DNA from: Candidatus Woesearchaeota archaeon
GTDB lineage: Archaea > Nanobdellota > Nanobdellia > Woesearchaeales > GW2011-AR9
Reading direction: 5' to 3'
Assembly: GCA_016203215.1 (NCBI GenBank)
Contig: JACQNF010000080.1
Span: 1 to 7,500 of the forward strand
DNA length: 7,500 nucleotides
Shown here: piece after piece, positions 1 through 4,252 of the stretch
Layout: every line of letters starts with the position of its first letter
Numbering within the stretch: the first letter of the stretch is position 1
Translations under genes and position numbers: made by a program
The notes under the pieces: model-generated
Told to the model about the DNA's origin: nothing
What the model saw: only the letters and a program-made list of their open reading frames with translations
Databases searched by the model: none

Positions 1-387
1 CTTCTGCTCAAGATTCCACTTCTGGTTGCCGTAGACAAACAGTACTAAGAACGCAGCGCCGTAGAGCAATGCAAGCTCACCTTTATTTGCAACTGGGTTC
101 CAGCTTCCCATTGAGAAATGGACCATGAAGTACGCGACGAACATCTGTACCGCACTCACAAGAGCAGCGAGTCTGGTAAAGAGACCCAAGACAACGAGCA
201 ATCCGCCGAAGAACTCGACTAATCCCGCCACACCCATCAGACTTACCATATCCGGCACTTTCGAACCGCCGAACCAGCCAAATAATTTCTGCGCACCGTG
301 GATGAAGAACATCCCTCCGACTAACAACCGAAACACAAAATACAACACGTTCTTATAATTCTCTGCATATTTCTGAAGATAACTCAT
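1..387 (-). CDS. DoxX family membrane protein, C-terminus cut by window edge
   Basis: The minus-strand frame is open from ATG at 387 to the window edge, giving 129 residues without a stop. The sequence fits the DoxX family of small four-helix membrane proteins: a first helix at about residues 13-30 is followed by the family-like motif HGAQKLFGWFGG (30-41). Further helices lie at about 50-70 (GVAGLVEFFGGLLVVLGLF), 72-91 and 105-120, with a GELALLY stretch at 103-109. DoxX proteins are usually about 130-150 residues, so only a few residues should be missing. The start is supported by a Shine-Dalgarno match GAGGTG seven bases upstream. Family members are linked to thiosulfate:quinone oxidoreductase subunits or redox stress membrane complexes, but most are uncharacterised, so the exact role here is unknown. 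A palindrome between its TATA box and predicted start of transcription suggests specific repression. It is separated by 157 bp from the upstream MazG-like gene, so it is probably its own transcription unit. Confidence 0.88.
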   Translation of the reverse strand, partial: MSYLQKYAENYKNVLYFVFRLLVGGMFFIHGAQKLFGWFGGSKVPDMVSLMGVAGLVEFFGGLLVVLGLFTRLAALVSAVQMFVAYFMVHFSMGSWNPVANKGELALLYGAAFLVLFVYGNQKWNLEQK

Positions 388-394
388 ATTTACA

Positions 395-400
395 CACCTC
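395..400 (-). promoter_or_regulatory. Shine-Dalgarno site of the DoxX gene
   Basis: The minus strand reads GAGGTG here, a six-base match to the archaeal anti-Shine-Dalgarno complement GGAGGTGAT. Seven bases separate it from the ATG at 387. It fixes the start codon and shows that this gene, unlike several others in the window, has a 5' leader. Confidence 0.7.
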
Positions 401-416
401 GTAGTGATTATTGAGA

Positions 417-431
417 ATGACGAATCGTCAT
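417..431. promoter_or_regulatory. Palindromic operator candidate in the DoxX promoter
   Basis: ATGACGA at 417-423 and TCGTCAT at 425-431 form a perfect 7-bp inverted repeat with a single-base spacer. It lies directly downstream (minus-strand sense) of the TATA element at 434-441 and just upstream of the expected transcription start near 411. In archaea this is a classic place for a repressor that blocks RNA polymerase recruitment. The regulator is not identifiable from this window. Confidence 0.55.
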
Positions 432-433
432 GG

Positions 434-441
434 TTTAAAAA
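434..441 (-). promoter_or_regulatory. TATA box of the DoxX gene
   Basis: The minus strand reads TTTTTAAA. A transcription start about 26 bp downstream, near 411, would give a leader of about 24 nt that contains the GAGGTG ribosome binding site. The match to the archaeal TATA consensus is moderate. No other strong candidate lies in the 388-544 gap. Confidence 0.45.
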
Positions 442-544
442 GATTATGGAGGTTGATTATAGGGATATGCCTCTTCCCTTGACGATCACGAATCCGACAA
501 AACTTCTCACAATTTAGCTGGACGACTATATCCACAGCTTTATG

Positions 545-868
545 TTAAGGACTAAGTTTCTTAAAACGCTTCTTATTCTCCTCCACCCGCTGGTGAAATG
601 CTTCCTCGGCATCTATCCTTAGTGTATTGGAAAGTTGAAGACAATAAACCAGAAGATCAGGGATTACTTCCGTCTCTATTTGTTTTGTTTGATCTTGAAC
701 CTGATGTTCCGCCCTCTCACACCACCCAGATATTTTTCCAAGTGATTTCGCGAGGTGAAGGGTAATGTGTCTTATCTTGTCAAGCTTGCTTGCATTATGC
801 TCCCAGTAGCTTGTGTCATATTCTTCTTGATAACGTTGAAGTTCTTTTAGGTCCATTGTTCCGCCCAT
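545..868 (-). CDS. MazG-like all-alpha NTP pyrophosphohydrolase-fold protein
   Basis: A protein of 107 residues from the ATG at 868 that resembles small MazG-like proteins. The recognisable part is the second half: EVIPDLLVYCLQLSNTLRID (67-86), followed by a helix ending RVEENKKRF (94-102), which is the usual end of the MazG-like helical bundle. MazG enzymes hydrolyse NTPs to NMP and pyrophosphate using clustered Glu/Asp on two helices that bind magnesium. Here the first of these helices reads HLAKSLGKIS (38-47) instead of the acidic EExxE pattern, and the second has E67 and D71 but V68 at the usual second Glu, so activity is doubtful. ATGs at 880 and 856 are also in frame. The one at 868 is preferred because it forms a TAATG stop-start overlap with the rhodanese gene, implying translational coupling. 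It is the last gene of a three-gene operon. Confidence 0.65.
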   Translation of the reverse strand: MGGTMDLKELQRYQEEYDTSYWEHNASKLDKIRHITLHLAKSLGKISGWCERAEHQVQDQTKQIETEVIPDLLVYCLQLSNTLRIDAEEAFHQRVEENKKRFKKLSP

Positions 869-1161
869 TAAAATAGCCATCCCAAAACATTGGTCACATC
901 ACTAAATCCCTTCCCCGTCATGAATTCGACCGCAAACGCACTACGGGTCCCGGATCGACAATGCACCAGATATTTTTCTCCCCGCTCTAAGTTCGTGATT
1001 CGTTCCTCAAAATCATCGTCAGAGATATTAATGTTCAACGCCCCGGGAATATGCTGGTCCTCAAACTCTTCCGGTGTTCGAACATCAAGGATAACAAACC
1101 GCGGATTATGTCTATTCTCAAGAATGAGTTTCTTCGCTTCCAGAACGGAAATCTCGTTCAT
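868..1161 (-). CDS. Single-domain rhodanese-like protein, shortened at the C-terminus
   Basis: A 97-residue rhodanese homology domain. The first conserved region is VILDVRTPEEFEDQHIPGAL (23-42), and the active-site loop is HCRSGTRS (67-74) with catalytic Cys68. Single-domain rhodaneses carry a persulfide on this cysteine and transfer sulfane sulfur to acceptors such as thiols, cyanide or sulfur-carrier proteins, normally in the cytoplasm. The start at 1161 is chosen because it overlaps the GTPase stop as ATGA, a standard coupling arrangement. An upstream in-frame ATG at 1185 would add eight residues (MADGEDTT). The protein stops at NVLGWLF, whereas family members such as GlpE continue through a GG-x-x-x-W turn and a final helix, so about 10-12 residues appear to be missing. 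A canonical slippery heptamer lies just before the stop (see findings). Confidence 0.85.
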   Translation of the reverse strand: MNEISVLEAKKLILENRHNPRFVILDVRTPEEFEDQHIPGALNINISDDDFEERITNLERGEKYLVHCRSGTRSAFAVEFMTGKGFSDVTNVLGWLF

Positions 1162-1889
1162 CGTCGTATCTTCCCCGTCTGCCATTCTTTCAATAACTGG
1201 CGTGCTGTCGCCTCAAGATCGAGATCTCCCCCTTTTTGAAGACGGTTCCATTGTCTAGCAAGGTGACACAGGATCTCTTCCGGATCCACCGCTTCAACAG
1301 CATAGTGCCTCATGATTACCTCTCGCTCATCTTCAATTAACTGTAACGCCGCGATCTCTGGATCAGCAATCTTGGCATAATCCACGGCGCCAGTCTTACC
1401 GTATTTCTTGGTATCTTTCTCTTTCAGTGGAAAGACCCCCGGCGTATCGAGAAGGGTAATCTTCGGGCTGATCTTGATTCGCTGTACCCCTCTCGTAAAA
1501 CCACTTTCCGCAGACGTGCGTGCCGCAGATCGCCCTGCTAAGGCATTGATCAATGATGATTTTCCCACGTTAGGATATCCCACGACACCCACGATCACCG
1601 ATTCGCCGCGGGAAAGCTCTAAAATTCTTCGCTTGAGGATTGTTGTTCCCAGATGCTCCCTGCTTGAAATAAATACAGACGGCTGGAGTTCCCGCATCCT
1701 GGACTGGAGCTCATCGATCTTGACAAGATCGCACTTCGTGACAACGTAGAGGATCTTCTTTCCAAAACGTTGGATTTTCCTCTCGATCTCACTATTTCTC
1801 GTCTCGTCGATCATCCGTGCATCAAGCACTTCAATGATGATCTGAGCTTCCCGCAGTACTTTATTGACGTGTTCCCAGAATGACGGCAT
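1158..1889 (-). CDS. Circularly permuted GTPase of the YlqF/RbgA (MMR1/HSR1) family
   Basis: A 243-residue GTPase with motifs in the permuted order typical of this family: G4 TKCD (51-54), G5 SSREH (75-79), then the P-loop G1 GYPNVGKSS (104-112), a G2 threonine in GFTRG (T132) and G3 DTPG (148-151). The N-terminal LDARMIDETRN (22-32) corresponds to the family's conserved DAR/RN region. A helical C-terminal region follows (about 175-240). Bacterial RbgA/YlqF and eukaryotic Nog2/Lsg1 relatives act in late large-subunit ribosome assembly, and a similar role in the cytoplasm is the best inference. G4 has Thr instead of the usual Asn. The start at 1889 is supported by a TATA box centred about 26.5 bp upstream, which predicts a leaderless mRNA. 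The gene heads an operon with the rhodanese and MazG-like genes, and its stop overlaps the rhodanese start (ATGA). Confidence 0.9.
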   Translation of the reverse strand: MPSFWEHVNKVLREAQIIIEVLDARMIDETRNSEIERKIQRFGKKILYVVTKCDLVKIDELQSRMRELQPSVFISSREHLGTTILKRRILELSRGESVIVGVVGYPNVGKSSLINALAGRSAARTSAESGFTRGVQRIKISPKITLLDTPGVFPLKEKDTKKYGKTGAVDYAKIADPEIAALQLIEDEREVIMRHYAVEAVDPEEILCHLARQWNRLQKGGDLDLEATARQLLKEWQTGKIRR

Positions 1890-1911
1890 TAACCTCTCGA
1901 GGGGAAATTCC

Positions 1912-1919
1912 TTTATAAA
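1912..1919. promoter_or_regulatory. Palindromic TATA box, possibly shared by GTPase gene and structured RNA
   Basis: TTTATAAA is self-complementary and so can serve either direction. Its centre lies about 26.5 bp from the GTPase ATG at 1889 on the minus strand, the spacing of a leaderless archaeal promoter. In the plus direction the same distance falls near 1941, at the start of the structured inverted repeat beginning at 1936-1939. On the plus strand a GGAAATTCC stretch precedes it and could contribute to TFB recognition. The minus-strand use is well supported; the plus-strand use is inference. Confidence 0.6.
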
Positions 1920-1935
1920 AATAGCGATGGGTTTT

Positions 1936-2115
1936 GTATTAAGTTCGCCGTCAAGGCGGGCAAGGCCAAGTGGTCTGTCGAGAACTACTCAGCGAAGCAG
2001 AGTAATTATTGTCGGAGAATAGGCAGTTAAACAGTTTATGTGCATCTGTTAGGACAACTATATTCCCCGCGAGACAGACGACCCGCCCGCCGAAGCGTCG
2101 TGACGAACTTAATAC
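1936..2115 (+). ncRNA. Candidate structured non-coding RNA of unknown family
   Basis: This 180-bp intergenic stretch folds on itself through several nested, independently visible stems. The outer stem is a perfect 12-bp pairing of GTATTAAGTTCG (1936-1947) with CGAACTTAATAC (2104-2115). Inside it GGCGGGC (1955-1961) pairs with GCCCGCC (2085-2091), and GTCTGTC (1973-1979) with GACAGAC (2073-2079). A local hairpin is TACTC-A-GC-GAA-GC-A-GAGTA (1986-2004). TTGTC (2010-2014) can pair with GACAA (2053-2057), or alternatively GGAGAATAG (2014-2022) with CTATATTCC (2058-2066). A terminal hairpin is AACAG/CTGTT (2030-2034/2046-2050). I see none of the conserved cores of RNase P, SRP, 5S or tRNA. The plus strand is favoured because a TATA box lies about 24 bp before the first stem, but the folding itself does not decide the strand. 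Confidence 0.5.
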
Positions 2116-2138
2116 CTACGGGAAGGATGCATTAAGTT
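2106..2138. repeat. Competing hairpin at the end of the helical-protein gene
   Basis: AACTTAAT (2106-2113) is the inner part of the 3' arm of the large inverted repeat. It is also perfectly complementary to ATTAAGTT (2131-2138), which contains the stop codon of the minus-strand helical-protein gene. The 17-nt loop makes an 8-bp hairpin that excludes the long-range 12-bp stem. It could act as an RNA 3'-end structure for the minus-strand operon, or as the alternative state of a switch. Confidence 0.4.
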
Positions 2139-2527
2139 GACCGTTTCGCCCGATCTTCATTCGCGAGCATCAATGTCTTGACATCCTCTAGAAGCGTCGT
2201 TATTCGATCGAGAACTTCTGTTGTCGGTTTCTCCGACGCTTGAGCAAGACTGTCGACCAGCTCCTCGATACTTCTTTTCTCAAGGAGAAGAGTTGTCGTA
2301 AATTCTCGCTTTCGTTGCGCATTCACCGCTCTCTTCATGCCGGCCTGCACTGAAGCAACCCCTTTGTTTAAAGCTTGCAAATGACCAATCTGACGCACCA
2401 TCCTTTTCCGAAGTTCGTCATCGATCTCTATCCCCTTCGCGCTGAAGAGCGTGACCAGATTCCGAATCACGTGACTAATCACCTCAAATGTTCGCCTTCG
2501 CTCTTGGAGAATCTCTGCTAATCCCAT
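2132..2527 (-). CDS. Small all-helical protein of unknown function
   Basis: A 131-residue protein that I do not recognise. It is rich in charged residues, has no membrane segment, signal peptide or cysteine motif, and reads as four or more amphipathic helices (about 4-30, 36-68, 70-96 and 102-123), consistent with a helical bundle or coiled-coil scaffold. Runs such as QRKREFTTTLLLEKRSIEEL (71-90) show heptad-like spacing. It begins four bases after the stop of the DUF2391-like membrane protein gene. Its Shine-Dalgarno AAGGAG sits inside the last two codons of that gene, so the two are co-transcribed and probably coupled. A cytosolic partner of that membrane protein is a reasonable inference. 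A hairpin overlaps its stop codon. Codon use looks like that of its neighbours, so it is very probably a real gene although the product is unknown. Confidence 0.75.
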   Translation of the reverse strand: MGLAEILQERRRTFEVISHVIRNLVTLFSAKGIEIDDELRKRMVRQIGHLQALNKGVASVQAGMKRAVNAQRKREFTTTLLLEKRSIEELVDSLAQASEKPTTEVLDRITTLLEDVKTLMLANEDRAKRST

Positions 2528-2531
2528 CCTT

Positions 2532-3107
2532 TCACTCCTTCCCTAAAATGTCCGCTGTGCTCGCCCCTAAAACTGCCAACAGCAAGGTTGTTGAAACCAC
2601 TTTATACAAATGGATGAACGAACTACTCTCGTCAAGGAACCCAAAAATAAAGAGAGTGACGACCACGACGATGAGTGAGATAACATACACTACCGCTACG
2701 CGCAAGGGAATGAAATGCATCACTTTCACTTCTTTTACCTTTCGAAAACCGGAATAGTACATAAAAAAGAACGCCACGATCGCTGAAAGAACGTATAATG
2801 ATGTTGCCCGGACGAAGGATATTTTCTCTGCTAGCTCCACGCCGTAAAAAAACGCAAAATGGCCGACGGTTCCGATCAACGCCCCGATGAGACTGCGCAC
2901 GATATCCGCTCGCGTAATCCTCGTAAGAGGGTGAGGACCGATATCTTTACGCACTTCTTCACGCAATGCTCTCAGGCTTTCCAGCTGTTTTTGTTCAAGA
3001 TCCTCAATCTTTCGTTCCTCTTTCTCAATCGTTTTCTCTTCACGAAGGAGGGTTGAAGCCGCCCCTTTGAGGTCACCACCCTTTTTCTTGCCAGCCATCA
3101 CTCTCAT
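2532..3107 (-). CDS. Four-helix membrane protein, DUF2391-like
   Basis: A 191-residue protein with a cytosolic-looking, strongly charged coiled coil (about 22-54, rich in Glu/Lys/Arg) followed by four predicted membrane helices at about 70-90, 101-119, 134-157 and 167-187. The segment HPLTRITRADIVRSLIGALIG (59-79) just before and into helix 1 looks like the conserved entry of the DUF2391 family of predicted integral membrane proteins; that assignment is from memory of the family's character and is moderate. No function is established for the family. The start may be ATG 3107, about 30 bp from the TATA centre and thus nearly leaderless, or ATG 3098 (MAGKKKGGDL), preceded by a weak GAGAGTG. The gene is divergent from the small plus-strand gene at 3161 and shares its TATA element. 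The helical-protein gene follows after four bases. Confidence 0.7.
   Translation of the reverse strand: MRVMAGKKKGGDLKGAASTLLREEKTIEKEERKIEDLEQKQLESLRALREEVRKDIGPHPLTRITRADIVRSLIGALIGTVGHFAFFYGVELAEKISFVRATSLYVLSAIVAFFFMYYSGFRKVKEVKVMHFIPLRVAVVYVISLIVVVVTLFIFGFLDESSSFIHLYKVVSTTLLLAVLGASTADILGKE
2535..2540 (-). promoter_or_regulatory. Shine-Dalgarno site inside the end of the upstream gene
   Basis: The minus strand reads AAGGAG, the last two sense codons of the DUF2391-like gene, directly followed by its TGA stop. Seven bases separate it from the ATG at 2527. It decides that start and indicates that the downstream gene is translated from a polycistronic message. Confidence 0.65.
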
Positions 3108-3132
3108 AAAACTAATTTGCCATATAAATCTT

Positions 3133-3140
3133 TTTATAAG
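3133..3140. promoter_or_regulatory. Near-palindromic TATA box between two divergent genes
   Basis: TTTATAAG contains the palindrome TTATAA (3134-3139). Its centre is about 24.5 bp from the plus-strand ATG at 3161 and about 29.5 bp from the minus-strand ATG at 3107. Both distances fit leaderless or nearly leaderless archaeal transcripts, so one element could serve both genes. A second AT-rich stretch, CATATAAAT (3121-3129), lies within the same 53-bp gap but is too close to 3107 for normal TATA spacing. Confidence 0.65.
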
Positions 3141-3160
3141 AGATAATCACAGATGGCAGA

Positions 3161-3466
3161 ATGGCGTTCTCAAAAACGTTCCCGCGGACCGTGACGGGAA
3201 GCAGCTATCCGATCTGGGAAGAGATCTATCTCACGGAACAAGAAGAACGCCGCGCAGAAGAACGTTGCCGACAGGAAAATTTTCAGCTTTTGGACGAGTC
3301 GTTACAAGAGGCGAAAATTCTGGCGATCAAGCATGGGATCAATGAAGATCACATCCGAACCCAACTCGCAATCGCATTATTTGAGAAACGTGCCAGCCAC
3401 GTTGTTTTCTGGAAAGAGAGCGTAGCGAAAGAAAAGTTTGATGAGAAGAAAGAAGTCGCTCAATAA
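3161..3466 (+). CDS. Small conserved-looking protein of unknown function
   Basis: A 101-residue protein that I cannot assign to a named family. It starts with a segment containing Pro/Trp/Tyr (FPRTVTGSSYPIWEEIYL, about 7-24). Charged helical regions follow (about 25-60, with EERRAEERCRQEN), then AIKHGINEDHIRTQLAIALF (54-73) and a basic/acidic tail. There is no membrane segment or signal peptide. It is the only convincing plus-strand gene in the window. A TATA element is centred about 25 bp before the ATG, implying a leaderless mRNA. An overlapping ATG eight bases earlier (3153) opens only a 13-codon frame. The gene is convergent with DUF106: its TAA lies inside a 7-nt overlap with that gene's TGA (3460-3466). 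Position, promoter and lack of a longer gene on the other strand make it a likely real gene. Confidence 0.72.
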   Translation: MAFSKTFPRTVTGSSYPIWEEIYLTEQEERRAEERCRQENFQLLDESLQEAKILAIKHGINEDHIRTQLAIALFEKRASHVVFWKESVAKEKFDEKKEVAQ

Positions 3467-4221
3467 ATCTTCATCACTTTGCGGAAAGCTAAGCTCCCCA
3501 CAAGCGAGAATATAAAATACAATCCTAACCATCCTGGCTGCCACCCAAAGAAACTCTGCTCTCCTAGCGGCTTCAGCGGCCGATAGTTCAGCTGTAATCG
3601 TTCGATGTCAGAATGTTTTGATGTTAAAACCGGTTCAGAGTACCGCACTTCTTTTGTGACCAATACAGCTCTGCTCTCTTCCTGTGCCCCGATCTTAACT
3701 CGCAGCATATGTTCGCCCTCTACACTTCGCAGGTTCCACGTCACTACCCCGCCAGTTACCGCTTGAACACGCTCGTTAAGCACCTCTGTTCCCGGATCCA
3801 CGAGCAATTCTGCATTTCCGGACACTCCCTCTTTGAAAAACGCAGTCATACTATACGTTTCCTGAGGATAAATCGGTTCGTAGGTCAAATGTCCCGCCAT
3901 CCATCCCACAACGAGAAGCAAAGGAAGCATCGTGAAGAGAGTTGGCTTGAACGACATTTTCATATATTCCATATTTGTCTTCATCGCCTCTTTCTGAACT
4001 TCCATCATCTTCTGCGGTTCAGACCTCAGTTCTTTCATCCGTTTCTGATATTCTTTCTGCTTTTCTTTCAAGTCTTTCATCTTCACCTGATCCGTGAGAT
4101 ACTTATATGCCACCGTGGACAAGAAAGCGATAGCTATCGCGAGAATCACAATTCCCCAAAAAGGGCTCAAATTGATCAATGGTTGAAGTACTGGGCTTAA
4201 AAGCGAGTCGATGAATGACAT
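3460..4221 (-). CDS. Archaeal DUF106 membrane protein (EMC3/YidC-like insertase)
   Basis: A 253-residue protein with the DUF106 layout: a first membrane helix (about 20-42), a charged cytosolic coiled coil (about 46-88, containing KEKQKEYQKRMKELRSEPQK), a second helix (about 94-112) and a last helix near the C-terminus (about 232-247). DUF106 proteins are archaeal members of the Oxa1/YidC/EMC3/Get1 superfamily and are thought to insert membrane proteins, working beside SecY. Its position directly after secY supports that assignment. Between helices 2 and 3 lies a beta-rich segment of about 115 residues (about 115-230), probably extracytoplasmic, which looks larger than the compact core of the family. 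The start at 4221 agrees with a TATA box centred 27 bp upstream, so the mRNA is likely leaderless and separate from secY. The 3' end overlaps the convergent gene by 7 nt. Confidence 0.88.
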   Translation of the reverse strand: MSFIDSLLSPVLQPLINLSPFWGIVILAIAIAFLSTVAYKYLTDQVKMKDLKEKQKEYQKRMKELRSEPQKMMEVQKEAMKTNMEYMKMSFKPTLFTMLPLLLVVGWMAGHLTYEPIYPQETYSMTAFFKEGVSGNAELLVDPGTEVLNERVQAVTGGVVTWNLRSVEGEHMLRVKIGAQEESRAVLVTKEVRYSEPVLTSKHSDIERLQLNYRPLKPLGEQSFFGWQPGWLGLYFIFSLVGSLAFRKVMKIY

Positions 4222-4243
4222 GAAACCTTCTCACAAGAGATTA

Positions 4244-4252
4244 TTTATAAAT
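4244..4252 (-). promoter_or_regulatory. TATA box of the DUF106 gene
   Basis: The minus strand reads ATTTATAAA, a strong archaeal TATA match. It is centred about 27 bp upstream of the ATG at 4221, which predicts transcription starting at or next to the start codon. The remaining part of the 4222-4335 gap holds no gene; T-rich minus-strand stretches just after the secY stop (about 4305-4330) could help end transcription, but I see no strong hairpin. Confidence 0.65.

Noticed and set aside
125..358. Plus-strand frame of 77 codons at the left end
   Set aside because: The minus strand here encodes a clear DoxX protein with a Shine-Dalgarno site; the plus frame is its shadow.
463..533. GGATAT/ATATCC ends 71 nt apart, the size of a tRNA
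   Set aside because: On neither strand is there a T-loop GTTCNANNC, a proper D-arm or an anticodon stem. Only the six-base end pairing matches, which can occur by chance. The AGGGA/TCCCT hairpin at 461-479 has only five pairs and no T-run.
890..1749. Plus-strand open frames (890-1258, 1051-1239 and 1408-1749) opposite the rhodanese and GTPase genes
   Set aside because: They mirror conserved coding sequence on the minus strand, have no recognisable domains, and overlap each other in different frames.
1936..2115. MITE-like mobile element with 12-bp terminal inverted repeats
   Set aside because: No target-site duplication flanks the repeat, no second copy is in the window, and the additional correctly nested inner stems fit RNA structure better. 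A genome-wide copy search could reopen this.
1890..2115. Riboswitch or leader element of the GTPase mRNA
   Set aside because: A strong TATA box lies between the structure and the GTPase gene at the spacing for a leaderless message, so the structure should not be in that mRNA unless a second upstream promoter exists.
1936..2115. RNase P RNA or SRP RNA
   Set aside because: The CRI/CRV cores of RNase P (GAGGAAAGTC and ACAGAA...GGCTTA) and the SRP helix 8 core were looked for on both strands and not seen. GAGACAGAC at 2071-2079 is only a partial resemblance.
3153..3194. Short frame from ATG 3153 (13 codons)
   Set aside because: It ends after 13 codons, overlaps the better-positioned ATG at 3161, and has no ribosome binding site, so it is most likely incidental.
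3709..4200. Plus-strand open frame of 163 codons opposite the DUF106 gene
   Set aside because: It is antisense to a well-supported gene, has a His/Phe/Arg-rich composition typical of reverse-strand reading of coding DNA, and has no promoter or ribosome binding site of its own.
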